Shown here: in pieces, positions 34,282-43,886 of the stretch
Numbering within the stretch: position 1 is the stretch's first letter
Layout: every line of letters starts with the position of its first letter
Source of the DNA: Saprospiraceae bacterium
Lineage (GTDB): Bacteria > Bacteroidota > Bacteroidia > Chitinophagales > Saprospiraceae
Direction of reading: 5' to 3'
Length of the DNA stretch: 47,390 nucleotides
Assembly (NCBI GenBank): GCA_019634045.1
Contig: JAHQWA010000308.1
Location: 1-47,390, forward strand
The notes under the pieces: generated by a model
What the model saw: the letters and a program-made list of their open reading frames with translations, nothing else
Database searches by the model: none
Told to the model about the DNA's origin: nothing
Position numbers and translations under genes: made by a program

Positions 34282-34800
34282 AGCTTATGGGTTCAATAAT
34301 TACTATCGGGACTCGGGCAAGATACCACTTTCTAGTAAACAGCTACCATACTGTAAAAAAGAAGGTACAAGCGCAATAATTTACCGGTCCTCCGACGTTT
34401 CTAAAGCACTTACTATCCCAGCAAGTTTTTCATACCCAAATCCACTCCAGTTTAAACTCAACCCCACTTTAAGTTTTCTGCACACCTATTTCATATTTAT
34501 AAAAACAGAGGGCCTGTGATAAGCGTCCGATACATTTTCAAGGATCAGCTATAAACGCTGTACCTAGTGACACGTACCGCCTCTCCCTTCGAGAGATAGC
34601 CTCCGGGTTATCCAACACAAAATACCATCCATATCCAATCGACCTGCATGCTTGATTGTGGCCAAAGCCTACGCAATTGCTAAAGCTTTTTCTGCCCAAT
34701 CAGGTTCCCCATTTCCTAAACCGAAGGAATGCTACGCATTTCGCTAAACGGTTGAAAACTAATCAATAGTAACCTCTTTAATTGAGTAAAATCATTCCTC
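34282..34800. other. Divergent intergenic region before the M43 protease
   Basis: About 520 bases between divergent genes. Possible frames here have no protein-like features. I found no TAnnTTTG element, strong hairpin or repeat. It presumably carries promoters for the nucleotidyltransferase and for the protease operon. Confidence 0.4.
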
Positions 34801-37800
34801 ATGCGGTCTTTTTCAACTGTAATCTTTTTACTTATCTCTACCTACTTCTTAGATGGTCAAACTAACGAACATGCACCTCATAACAATTCTTTCAGGACAA
34901 ATAGTCACGCCTTCTGCGGTCATCATGAACAGGCCGATCATTCCCAACGAACCCTTATCGCCAAGCAATTCCGAAAGTGGCAAAATGAAGTCCAAACCAA
35001 GTCCATGGCCCCCATTCGGACCATTCCGATCGTATTTCACCTATTAGAATATGATCCGGCTATAACTAATGCTCAAGTAGAAACGGCTGTAGCCTCCCTT
35101 AACAATGCCTTTTCTCACTCGCACAATAACCCAGCCGGGGACGACTATAGCGGTGGAACAAGAGGGGTTGACACCCAAATAGAGTTTTGCTTAGCCCAAC
35201 GGGCGCCAGATGGAGGGCTGACCAACGGTATCGTGCGTTGGCGAACGGATTATGAAAACATGGATGTCGACCTGGAGGACGCCAAACTTAAAACCCAAGG
35301 GCAATGGGATCCTCGCTATTATTTAAATGTCTGGGTAGTGGCTCATCTCGACACCGAAATAGAACAATCCTATACAGGCAGCAGCTGGTGGAATCGTGAC
35401 CATGGGCTTGGTGGATATTCCGGAGGGCCAGGCGGCGTTGTGGGACCTGAAGCCAAGACGGATGGTGTAGTCGTAGCAGGACTAGGCTCTGCCCTGCTGG
35501 CTCACGAAATTGGCCACTATATGTCCTTGGCCCATACCTTTACTGGTGGATGTAAAAACGACGACTGCCTAGTGGATGGAGACGGTATTTGTGACACCCC
35601 TCCAGACAATAGTAAAGTGGGGTGCAATCAAAATACCTGCGATTCAGATACCCTTTCGAACTATAGCAACGGCATTTTCACCACCGACGTCCCGGACATG
35701 ACTTCCAACTTCATGGACTATAGCAGCTGCCCCAGCGAATTTACCCAAGGTCAGGCAGACAAGATGCTATTCGTGATAGATAACCAGCGCATCAACCTTG
35801 CAGTGGAGGCGCCAAGCAACAATGACGCTTGCCTACAACCTTGCAGTGCTGATTTTAGCATTGAATATGCCATCAGCGAACGCTACCCAGAGCCCAATGT
35901 AGCCATTGATTTCACTAGTTCCACACTAGGGACGGGTATTGATTCCTACGAGTGGTACGTGGAGGCACTTGGGCATCCCGGCTTTAATTACCCCGTGGCT
36001 TGGCTAAAGGGGTACACACCCTCCACCACCCCCATTGGTACGGGCCCAAATCTCACACATACCTTCCTGGACCCCGGCAAATATCGGGTATACCTCAAAG
36101 CTTGGAATAGCGCAGACCCGACTTGCTTCGCTTCTTATTCCCGTACCGTTCGGGTCACCTGCCTAGGCATCGACGCCCGCTTCACCCCTAACGTGAGATT
36201 AATTGCCTCCAAACAGTCTCGGGGTAAAATGCTAGACTCCGTCTTGTTTACCAATAGATCTGTAAATGCCACTGATTTCGAGTGGACGGTGCGACATGAA
36301 CCTTATGATGGCATGACACCCGCTCAACCTGACTTCATCTCTAATGATACGAGTCTACATCACACCTTCCTCGAACCAGGGGACTACTACATCACTTTAA
36401 TCGCCAAAAACGGCCCCACCTGTACGGATACTTGTGGGCCATTCCTGCTCCCCGTATTGGATCCAACCATTGATGGACGCCTAAAGATAAATCGCGTGGA
36501 TTGTTACAAGCAAGATAGTCTCCGAATAGTCTTTGAAATGTTCAATGATGGTTTTGATACGATCCGAATGGGCATGCCGGTCACCTTCTACGATGAAGAC
36601 CCGCGCAATGCCGCGCCTACCCCTAAGATACTCGGGACCTATTTCTTAGATAAGATTGTCTATGGAAAAGATAATTCCGAAAAGTTCATCGCCATTCTGC
36701 CCTCTACCAAACCTTGGCTTGATCAGGTTTGGGCGGTATTCAATGATTTCGGGGCTACCTCTTTCCCACCTATCTGGCCCATGCCAGATGGCAATGTGAT
36801 GACGGTGAATTCTGAGTTCCCCCCTAGCGGGGAAAACGAATTGAACTACGAAAATAACTATGCCCAAAAATCTGCCTATCAATTTAAAGCCTTTCTCTCA
36901 CTTCCGGATAACTGGGATTGTACAGATACCGAAATCCAACTAGAAGCTAGCCATAAAAACGGCAGAACCTTGGCAGGTGTTGATTGGACACCTACTACCC
37001 ATTTGTCGTGTACCAACTGCTTGGATCCTTTCTTCAGCTTACAAAATACTGCTGTGGATCAAGAGGTTATACTAACTTCGGAATACATTTGTCGAGATAC
37101 GGTCACGGTAAATGTTCCAGCCCTTGCGCAAAACATACCCGTAGCTAGCGTTAGTAGCGTTCCGGCCCTCTGCCCCGATGCCCCTCCACTAAACCTAAAT
37201 AATTTTGTTAACGGTACCCAAATTACCTGGTATCCATCTGAAACCGCTACCAATGGAACTGCTACTCCACCAGTGATGGATACTAGCACGCCTGGCACCT
37301 ATAGCGTTTGGGTCAGCGACCAAGTCAGTGGCTGTGAAGGCCCAAAAGTAGAATTGCGTTATACGATCAATACAAGTATCGCAGCACCGGACATACGTTC
37401 CGCTCCTACGCTTTGCGCAGGCGAAGCCGTGCCAGACCTAGCCTCCTTAGTCAATGGCTCCAACCTGCTTTGGTATCTATCAGAAAACGGTGGTACCGGA
37501 AGTTCATCCCCCCCTAGTTCCGATGGAACTGTCCCAGGCACCTTTACGTACTGGGTGAGTCAATCCTCAGGTACTTGCGAAAGCCCGCGGGTAGCTGTCT
37601 CTTACACGGTTGTTGCCCCCCCTTCGGCCCCAAGCATCACTATGCCACCAGACATTTGTGTCGGAGCGGCCAGTCCCGAATTGGGCAGCTTTGTGGATGG
37701 GGCGGATTTGAGTTGGTACAGTTCTGCAGATGCGACATCGGCTTCGAGTACTCCTCCGATTATCCCCACCGACAATAGTGGCACCTTTGAGTACTGGGTC

Positions 37801-38859
37801 AGCCAAACAGAAAATGCTTGTGAGGGACCTAGAATACCTATACGACTTAGGGTTCTGCCCATTTCCTCCCCCCCGATGGTAACACCTAGTCCTCCCATTT
37901 GCGCTAATACAGCTGCTCCCAATCTGAACAGCCTTGTAAGCGGCACTAATCTACGCTGGTTTACAGATGAGAACGATAGTACAGGAACTAGTGTGGCTCC
38001 CACTATCGACGCTTCTATTCCACAGACGCATACCTATTGGGTTAGTCAACAAGAAAATGCCTGTGAAAGCCCCCGGGTTCCTGTTGAATTGATTGTAAAA
38101 CCGATTCCAGAAGCGCCGGAGATAACAGACTTACCCACTCTATGCGTAGGTGATTCTTCCTTAGATCTTCAACAACTTGTTAGCGGTCAAAATCTTCGAT
38201 GGTATGATCATCCTAACCAAGACACCACTATTTCTCCTCCACTCATTGAAACCAAGCAGGGGCAGCGATACAACTACTGGGTCAGTCAAACTTTGACGGA
38301 TTGTGAAAGTCCTCGGCTGCCGATTACGGTAACGGTGATTAGTTTGCTTGTTACGCCAAGTGGGCCGCATGAGATAGAAGAAGGGAATGAACAAGAACTG
38401 AGCATAGATATTGATATTTGGCCAGATGATGAAGGTTACTTCCCCATCTGGAAGGATGGTACCGGTCGGATTATAGAGACCGGGAGTACCAACACTTGGG
38501 TTTATCCGGAAGAGAATACGATTTACCGCGTACAAGTAGATGCGGGCGCTTGCAGTGAAACAGTAGAGATTCCGGTGGAAGTCATTTTCCAAATTGATCC
38601 TACCGCTATCTTTTCCCCTAACGGAGATGGGAGAAACGACACCTGGTACATTGGTGATATTGGTCGTTACCCTGAATCTACCGTCACCGTTTACAATCGA
38701 TGGGGGGCAACCGTTTATCAGGCCCAAGCTTATCAAAATGATTGGGATGGAAGAAGTAGAAATGGAACAGCACTGCCACTGGCTACCTATTACTACGTCG
38801 TAGATCTTAATCAATTCGGTCTGAAGCCAGTCACAGGCCACGTAACTATCATCCGGTAA
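34801..38859 (+). CDS. Secreted M43 (pappalysin-type) metalloprotease with PKD and Ig-like repeats and a gliding-motility C-terminal domain
   Basis: A 1352-residue secreted multidomain protein. After a signal peptide (about 1-19, ending YFLDGQ) comes a metalloprotease domain with HEIGHYMSLAH at 235-245, the HExxHxxxxxH zinc site, and a Met-turn in SNFMDYSS. Two PKD-like domains follow (about 345-450 and 460-570, with THTFLDPGKYRVYL and HHTFLEPGDYYITL). Residues about 780-1200 contain five Ig-like repeats of about 80 residues, each with a pattern C-x-LxxLVxG-xLxWY...YWVSQ...CESPR. The last about 85 residues (FSPNGDGRNDTWYI, YNRWGATVYQ, GTYYYVV-like end) are the CHU_C/gliding-motility C-terminal domain that directs type IX secretion and cell-surface attachment. 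The downstream PorP/SprF gene supports this route. Confidence 0.93.
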   Translation: MRSFSTVIFLLISTYFLDGQTNEHAPHNNSFRTNSHAFCGHHEQADHSQRTLIAKQFRKWQNEVQTKSMAPIRTIPIVFHLLEYDPAITNAQVETAVASLNNAFSHSHNNPAGDDYSGGTRGVDTQIEFCLAQRAPDGGLTNGIVRWRTDYENMDVDLEDAKLKTQGQWDPRYYLNVWVVAHLDTEIEQSYTGSSWWNRDHGLGGYSGGPGGVVGPEAKTDGVVVAGLGSALLAHEIGHYMSLAHTFTGGCKNDDCLVDGDGICDTPPDNSKVGCNQNTCDSDTLSNYSNGIFTTDVPDMTSNFMDYSSCPSEFTQGQADKMLFVIDNQRINLAVEAPSNNDACLQPCSADFSIEYAISERYPEPNVAIDFTSSTLGTGIDSYEWYVEALGHPGFNYPVAWLKGYTPSTTPIGTGPNLTHTFLDPGKYRVYLKAWNSADPTCFASYSRTVRVTCLGIDARFTPNVRLIASKQSRGKMLDSVLFTNRSVNATDFEWTVRHEPYDGMTPAQPDFISNDTSLHHTFLEPGDYYITLIAKNGPTCTDTCGPFLLPVLDPTIDGRLKINRVDCYKQDSLRIVFEMFNDGFDTIRMGMPVTFYDEDPRNAAPTPKILGTYFLDKIVYGKDNSEKFIAILPSTKPWLDQVWAVFNDFGATSFPPIWPMPDGNVMTVNSEFPPSGENELNYENNYAQKSAYQFKAFLSLPDNWDCTDTEIQLEASHKNGRTLAGVDWTPTTHLSCTNCLDPFFSLQNTAVDQEVILTSEYICRDTVTVNVPALAQNIPVASVSSVPALCPDAPPLNLNNFVNGTQITWYPSETATNGTATPPVMDTSTPGTYSVWVSDQVSGCEGPKVELRYTINTSIAAPDIRSAPTLCAGEAVPDLASLVNGSNLLWYLSENGGTGSSSPPSSDGTVPGTFTYWVSQSSGTCESPRVAVSYTVVAPPSAPSITMPPDICVGAASPELGSFVDGADLSWYSSADATSASSTPPIIPTDNSGTFEYWVSQTENACEGPRIPIRLRVLPISSPPMVTPSPPICANTAAPNLNSLVSGTNLRWFTDENDSTGTSVAPTIDASIPQTHTYWVSQQENACESPRVPVELIVKPIPEAPEITDLPTLCVGDSSLDLQQLVSGQNLRWYDHPNQDTTISPPLIETKQGQRYNYWVSQTLTDCESPRLPITVTVISLLVTPSGPHEIEEGNEQELSIDIDIWPDDEGYFPIWKDGTGRIIETGSTNTWVYPEENTIYRVQVDAGACSETVEIPVEVIFQIDPTAIFSPNGDGRNDTWYIGDIGRYPESTVTVYNRWGATVYQAQAYQNDWDGRSRNGTALPLATYYYVVDLNQFGLKPVTGHVTIIR

Positions 38860-38881
38860 CCTATTCTAATTTAAAAGCACT

Positions 38882-39868
38882 ATGATCAATTATAAAAACC
38901 TAAGACTTCTATCTAGCCTGATTGCTTTTTGCTTTTTGCAAAACCTGCATGCCCAGCAACTCCCACAGTATACACAGTTCTCCATCAATCCATACCATAT
39001 CAACCCTGGAGTAGCCGGAACAGAGGACTTCATTTATCTGCAAGCTGGCCATCGAAGTCAATGGAGTGATTTTGAAGGAGCGCCCAAAACCACCTACTTC
39101 TCTGGACATACCACGCTGAATCAACAAAGTATCAGGTATCGCCAAAGACGAAAAGTAACCGGCAGTAGAGTCGCCTTGGGCTTACTACTCAGCAAGGACC
39201 AAACTGGCCCCTTGGAACAAAGTGCAGGCGCCTTAACCTTTGCCTACAACTTTCCGTTAACCCAAAACAACCTCCGGCTATCCTTTGGTTTGAATGCCGG
39301 ATTAAAACGGTTTACGTATGATCCCGAGGGGCACACAGACAACCTACTGCATACCAATGACCCCGCTGTTCAGCAGCTGATCAGTAAGAGCCTTTTGAAC
39401 TTTTCCGCTGGATTCTGGCTCTATGACGATCAATTTTTTGCGGGGCTTTCTTCTTTTCAACTATTTAATACCGCTCAAAGCGATCCTAACTTTGGCCTTG
39501 AGCTCACCGCTGGGGATGTATTTCTTCGGCACTACAATGCGATGCTGGGCTATAAACTAGAAATGGGGGCAGATGCCCACTTGGTACCCTCCGTGCTAGT
39601 GAAGGCCGTACAGGGGGCTCCCATATCTTATGATATCAACGCCAAGCTAGTCTTCTCAGATCAATACTGGCTGGGGGGAAGCTATAGAAAAGAAGATTCA
39701 TTCGCCTTCTTTGGTGGGCTACTGATCAATCAGCGGTTGGAAATGACTTATTCCTTTGATTTGGTCCTATCAAAGATCAGAAATGCAGCGGCTGGAAGTA
39801 ACGAAATTCACCTGGCGTATCGACTTTTTCACAGTGGGAATGTTATCTGTCCCAGCAAATTTTGGTAA
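38882..39868 (+). CDS. PorP/SprF family type IX secretion membrane protein
   Basis: A 328-residue outer-membrane barrel protein with a signal peptide (about 1-21, ending NLHAQ). The family opening QYTQFSINPYHINPGVAGTE, followed by RSQWSDFEGAPKTTYFSGH, is diagnostic. Members accompany large secreted CHU_C proteins and help their export or surface attachment (family knowledge). It starts 22 bases after the M43 protease stop, so the pair is almost certainly an operon and functional couple. Confidence 0.92.
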   Translation: MINYKNLRLLSSLIAFCFLQNLHAQQLPQYTQFSINPYHINPGVAGTEDFIYLQAGHRSQWSDFEGAPKTTYFSGHTTLNQQSIRYRQRRKVTGSRVALGLLLSKDQTGPLEQSAGALTFAYNFPLTQNNLRLSFGLNAGLKRFTYDPEGHTDNLLHTNDPAVQQLISKSLLNFSAGFWLYDDQFFAGLSSFQLFNTAQSDPNFGLELTAGDVFLRHYNAMLGYKLEMGADAHLVPSVLVKAVQGAPISYDINAKLVFSDQYWLGGSYRKEDSFAFFGGLLINQRLEMTYSFDLVLSKIRNAAAGSNEIHLAYRLFHSGNVICPSKFW

Positions 39869-40056
39869 GGCCAGACAAAGAACTGATGTAAACTTAGATG
39901 AATAAGTAAACATCCGTTCAAAGATTGAATGGGTCTAGAAGTGGAATTCGATCCAACTTTAACATCAACTTAACGCATAATAGAGACGTTTAAGCGTTGT
40001 ACAAAGTGTAATCCATTTTATGGATAAGCAGTTTTGATATTCAAAAATAACAACAG

Positions 40057-40782
40057 ATGATTAAACGATCGACATTACTACTTTTAGCCTTGTTTGCCAT
40101 TAGCTCCTTGCCCGCACAGGGTTTGAAGGGCCTGTTGAAAAAAGCCAAGGATCAGATTTCGGGGACCAGTGATGGAGAGGAAGTTGGCCTAGGCCTAAAA
40201 GAGGCATTGAATACAGGTGTGGGAGAAGCAGTTAGCTTTTTGTCTGCAGAGGATGGTTATTATAAAAGTGCCTACAAAATTCTTCTTCCAGAAGATGTTA
40301 AGAAGGTCACTAATAAATTGAAGGCCGTACCCGGCTTTGCGAATGTAGAAGATGACTTGATTGAAAAGATGAATCGTGCGGCAGAAGATGCAGCCAGCAA
40401 AGCCAAACCCATCTTTGTAGATGCCATTAAAAAGATGACCTTCCAAGATGCTATGAACCTGCTTATGGGTGAAAAAGATGCAGCTACTCGCTATCTAGAA
40501 AGCAGCACCTTCGAACAGCTCTATCAAGCCTTTAAACCCGTGGTCATTGAATCTTTGGATAAAGTCAATGCTCGTGAATACTGGCGCAGTGCTACCACGG
40601 CTTACAATCAGATTCCATTCGTTAAGAGAACCAATCCCGAATTAGACGATTATGTCACCCGTACCGCCTTAGGAGGCATGTTTGGCATGATCGAGAAGAA
40701 GGAGTTGGATATCCGCGAAAATCCAGCCGTTAGAAGCACGGAGCTATTGCAGAAGGTTTTTGCACAGCAAGACAAGAGGTAG
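40057..40782 (+). CDS. DUF4197 domain-containing exported protein
   Basis: A 241-residue protein with a signal peptide (about 1-20, ending SLPAQ). The remainder is mostly helical, with GLGLKEALNTGVGEAVSFLSAEDGYY (core LKEALNTGVGEAVSFL) and the segment DAMNLLMGEKDAATRYLESSTF, both typical of DUF4197. Function is unknown; the family is widespread in proteobacterial and Bacteroidota periplasms. It is monocistronic by appearance and is followed by a long perfect hairpin. Confidence 0.87.
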   Translation: MIKRSTLLLLALFAISSLPAQGLKGLLKKAKDQISGTSDGEEVGLGLKEALNTGVGEAVSFLSAEDGYYKSAYKILLPEDVKKVTNKLKAVPGFANVEDDLIEKMNRAAEDAASKAKPIFVDAIKKMTFQDAMNLLMGEKDAATRYLESSTFEQLYQAFKPVVIESLDKVNAREYWRSATTAYNQIPFVKRTNPELDDYVTRTALGGMFGMIEKKELDIRENPAVRSTELLQKVFAQQDKR

Positions 40783-40801
40783 GTTTTACCGCTTAACCTA
40801 C

Positions 40802-40839
40802 AAGCCCCACTTCAAGTCATGGTATTTGAAGTGGGGCTT
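40802..40839 (+). terminator. Strong hairpin terminator after the DUF4197 gene
   Basis: AAGCCCCACTTCAA (40802-40815) pairs perfectly with TTGAAGTGGGGCTT (40826-40839) around a 10-base loop, 19 bases after the DUF4197 stop. The downstream side is only modestly T-rich (CTGGTTTGG). Confidence 0.65.
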
Positions 40840-41011
40840 CTGGTTTGGGGGTATGCCACATCGGTAGCCCTTGGCGAATCAGCAAGTGCGACAGCGGCAA
40901 GTCCAGGCGTCCTAATGGGAGGCGATACAAAGCCGGTTGAATCAATGATCAGCTGCTTCCGAGCCACTGGCTAGAAAATGAAATGAAACAAATTCTTTGT
41001 TAACTTCGAGT

Positions 41012-42103
41012 ATGTTTATTAACAATCGCCCAAAGACATGGAAGGCTCTATCCATGATCTGCGCTCTGGCATTCTTGATTTCCCCAATGGCTCCGCTATG
41101 GGCACAACAACTTCCCAAGAAGTACATCGCCCACGCAGCCATAGACTCCCTGATTATTGATGGTCTGGATTCCGAAGATACCTGGCAGAAAGCCACGTGG
41201 TCTGAGCCATTTATTGATATTGAGGGAAAAGTAAAGCCTAAACATCGGACGCAGATGAAGATGGCCTGGGACGAAGATTTCTTGTACTTCTTTGCCAGGC
41301 TAGAAGAACCTCACATCTGGGGCAACCTGCGGCAACGGGACACCGTAATTTTCCAAAATAATGACTTCGAGATTTTCATTGATCCAGACGGAGATACCCA
41401 CAACTATTATGAATTTGAGATGAATGCTCTCAACACGGTCTGGGATCTCTTTCTAACCCGTCCGTATCGGAATGGAACCATTGTTTTGGATCATTGGAAT
41501 ATCAATGGATTACTTTCAGCCGTGCACATTGATGGAACTCTAAATGATCCTTCCGATGTAGATCGTCATTGGTCCGTCGAAATTGCCATTCCCTGGGATG
41601 CCGTTACGGAGGCATCTGGATCTAAGTACCTACCAAGAGATACATTTTGGCGCATAAATTTTTCGAGGGTGAACTGGCAACATGAGATCATTGAAGGGAA
41701 TTACCGTCGGAAAAAAGATGAATCGGGAAAACGGCTTCCAGAATACAATTGGGTATGGTCTCCGCAGTACAAGATCAACATGCATATGCCGGAGTATTGG
41801 GGATACGTGTATTTTTCCACCGATCCGGCTATGGAATTAGATAATTTCACTATCCCAGCGGATGATCAGATCAAATGGTATTTATACCAAGACTACAATA
41901 GGGTTAGAGCGCAGTTAGCCGATGGAAAAAGCTTACGTGACATACAACTCCAGGAAATTTCACTTATGAAACAGCGTATCACCCCCAGCACACAGGAAAC
42001 GGCTGTAGGCTGGTACCTGCAAGTGGAAAGTCCCTTCAGCAATAGACTATTGATCATAGATCAAAATGGACTTTTCAGATCAATGGCGGCCGGAGAAAAT
42101 TAA
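41012..42103 (+). CDS. Exported carbohydrate-binding (CBM9-like) family protein
   Basis: A 363-residue secreted protein. The ATG at 41012 opens a signal peptide ending PLWAQ; a TTG start 15 bases earlier is unlikely. Mature segments IDSLIIDGLDSEDTWQKATW and MKMAWDEDFLYFFARLEEPH, then NDFEIFIDPDGDTHNYYEFE, are the standard beta-sandwich blocks of CBM9-like proteins in Bacteroidota, also seen in carbohydrate-binding modules beside DUF5916. The C-terminal part (about 300-363) lacks a sorting domain. The ligand is unknown. It lies 66 bases upstream of the DUF2279 gene on the same strand. Confidence 0.82.
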   Translation: MFINNRPKTWKALSMICALAFLISPMAPLWAQQLPKKYIAHAAIDSLIIDGLDSEDTWQKATWSEPFIDIEGKVKPKHRTQMKMAWDEDFLYFFARLEEPHIWGNLRQRDTVIFQNNDFEIFIDPDGDTHNYYEFEMNALNTVWDLFLTRPYRNGTIVLDHWNINGLLSAVHIDGTLNDPSDVDRHWSVEIAIPWDAVTEASGSKYLPRDTFWRINFSRVNWQHEIIEGNYRRKKDESGKRLPEYNWVWSPQYKINMHMPEYWGYVYFSTDPAMELDNFTIPADDQIKWYLYQDYNRVRAQLADGKSLRDIQLQEISLMKQRITPSTQETAVGWYLQVESPFSNRLLIIDQNGLFRSMAAGEN

Positions 42104-42157
42104 GATCTAGTTTACACCCTTTGCCACGCAACTGCTATTTCTGTTTGGGATTTGTTT

Positions 42158-42165
42158 TACCTTTG
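42158..42165 (+). promoter_or_regulatory. Possible -7 promoter element before the DUF2279 gene
   Basis: TACCTTTG matches TAnnTTTG and lies 4 bases before the ATG at 42170. If used, transcription would begin at or just within the start codon, giving a leaderless or nearly leaderless mRNA. No -33 TTG is visible at the usual distance, so this may be chance. Confidence 0.25.
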
Positions 42166-42169
42166 CTGC

Positions 42170-43183
42170 ATGCAAGTCTCCCGCCCAAACATCCTTATTG
42201 CTCTAACTTGCCTCTTGCTCTCGAACCCGATTAGATTGCAGAGTCAAGATGCCGAAAGACTAGGCTTTCTAGAACCCGCCGATACCTTTCACAATGGTCG
42301 CTTTTGGACCTGTGCTATCGCTGGAACCGCCATCTACACGGGCTTCTCCATTGCCTTGTACGAGACCTGGTATAAGGATTACGAATTGACAGGCTTCCAC
42401 ACCTTTAATGATTGGGGAGAATGGCGAGATATGGACAAGATGGGGCATTTGTTCACGGCAGCAATGGAGAGTCGGCTTTCATTTGGTGGCGCACTTTGGA
42501 CGGGCATGGATCGCAGGAAGGCCATGTGGACTGGGGCAGCGGTAGGCACATTACTCCAATCGACGATTGAGGTCATGGACGGGTTTTCAGCAAAATGGGG
42601 ATTTTCCTGGGGAGATGTAGCTTTCAATACTATGGGGACAGGCGTTTTTGTAGCCCAGGAGCTGCTTTGGCAAGAACAACGGATTACCTTAAAAGTATCT
42701 AATACTCAGCCCAATTACTCCACTCGGCCGATTCCCTCCTTAGAAGGAGGAGCCTTCAGCAGTCCGAAACAACGCGCTACGGAATTGTTTGGAGAAGGCT
42801 TTTTCGAAACCTTCTTGAAGGACTACAATGGCATGACCATTTGGGCCTCCGTGAATGTAAATGCCTTTCTACCCTCTTCTCAAGGAGAAAGAGGATTGCC
42901 TAAATGGTTAAATATAGCGGTGGGATATGGAGCAGAAGGATTGTATGGAGGGTATGGTAATACCTGGACTGATGAAAATGAGGCTGCGTTCAATTTATCG
43001 CCTAGCGATTTTCCCAGGTATAACCAATTTTACCTCTCCTTGGATATAGACCTTAGCCGTATACCTACCCAAAATAGATTTTTGAAGTCTCTATTGAACG
43101 CCATCCACTGGATTAAGATCCCGGCTCCAACATTGGAATGGGATACAAGAGGGGGGATGAAAGGGCATTGGCTATACTGGTAA
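42170..43183 (+). CDS. DUF2279 family protein
   Basis: A 337-residue protein with an N-terminal signal or anchor (about 6-22). The segment WRDMDKMGHLFTAAMESRLSF and GFSAKWGFSWGDVAFNTMG match DUF2279 (YfiM-like), whose DKxGH motif is present. Hydrophobic stretches around 40-60 and 105-125 suggest membrane association, and the C-terminal half is unlike short YfiM proteins. The ATG at 42170 is preferred over a TTG six codons earlier. The role of the family is unknown; outer-membrane or envelope location is inferred. Confidence 0.8.
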   Translation: MQVSRPNILIALTCLLLSNPIRLQSQDAERLGFLEPADTFHNGRFWTCAIAGTAIYTGFSIALYETWYKDYELTGFHTFNDWGEWRDMDKMGHLFTAAMESRLSFGGALWTGMDRRKAMWTGAAVGTLLQSTIEVMDGFSAKWGFSWGDVAFNTMGTGVFVAQELLWQEQRITLKVSNTQPNYSTRPIPSLEGGAFSSPKQRATELFGEGFFETFLKDYNGMTIWASVNVNAFLPSSQGERGLPKWLNIAVGYGAEGLYGGYGNTWTDENEAAFNLSPSDFPRYNQFYLSLDIDLSRIPTQNRFLKSLLNAIHWIKIPAPTLEWDTRGGMKGHWLYW

Positions 43184-43185
43184 GC

Positions 43186-43647
43186 TTAGTTAACCAGTTT
43201 AACGTTAACGGCCTTTAATCCTTTAAAGCCAATTTCTGCCTCAAAGGTGACTTTGTCGTTCGAATTCAAAGGGCCGGGTAGGTCATTGATGTGAACAAAG
43301 ATGCTTTCCTGCGAAGACTGATCCACAATAAAACCATAGCCTTTTTCCTCATTAAAGAACTTGACACGACCCTTGCGGATTACATCTTCTGGCTCTTTTT
43401 GCTGTGAGGCGGCTCCCAATTGAATATCCTCTAGCTTGATTTCTTTTTTCTTTTTGTTCGGATCTGGTGGAGTATTGGTCACGTTACCATTTTCATCCAC
43501 GTAAGAGAGCATGTCTTCAAACGAAAGGGGACCTCTTTCTTCTCTTTCCGCCTTCCGCTGTGCACGTCTTTCCTCTTTTTCCTTTTTCTTCTTTCTACGC
43601 TTCTTTTCTTTTTCTTTTTTGTTAAATGATTGCTGAGATTTTGCCAT
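43186..43647 (-). CDS. Cold-shock-domain protein with Lys/Glu-rich N-terminal extension
   Basis: A 153-residue RNA-binding protein. The C-terminal about 65 residues are a cold-shock domain: GRVKFFNEEKGYGFIVD contains RNP1 (KGYGFI) and SIFVHINDL contains RNP2. The first about 45 residues are an extremely charged segment of Lys, Glu and Arg (KKEKEKKRRKKKKEKEERR), likely disordered or a single helix. An acidic linker with PPDPNKKKKE joins the two. Start at 43647 (MAKSQQS) follows a T-rich leader on the plus strand. Cold-shock proteins with such extensions occur across Bacteroidota and probably act as RNA chaperones. Confidence 0.88.
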   Translation of the reverse strand: MAKSQQSFNKKEKEKKRRKKKKEKEERRAQRKAEREERGPLSFEDMLSYVDENGNVTNTPPDPNKKKKEIKLEDIQLGAASQQKEPEDVIRKGRVKFFNEEKGYGFIVDQSSQESIFVHINDLPGPLNSNDKVTFEAEIGFKGLKAVNVKLVN

Positions 43648-43886
43648 AAATTTTTTTTGGTAAATAATATTTCCCGAAGGGATGAAAACTGTTGGCAAAA
43701 CACTTACAAAATGGAAAATGCTTGCCGCAAATCCTCAATTCAACGAGGAAAACTCAAAATAATAAATTAACCGATGATGAGGAAATATGAAATTGCTGTT
43801 TTCTGATAATTTGCCCAGGTTAATCGCAGTACCTATAACAAAGGGAATGCCATTTTAGTTTCCTAGGCGCTTTTTTTAGCAGAAAA

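Noticed and set aside
38161..38841. A 226-codon minus-strand frame opposite the M43 protease C-terminus
   Set aside because: It is an antisense shadow of the sorting domain and last Ig repeat; no signal or domain is visible.
40942..41196. An 84-codon minus-strand gene between DUF4197 and the CBM9-like gene
   Set aside because: It overlaps the signal-peptide region of the plus-strand CBM9-like gene in antisense and has no features of its own.
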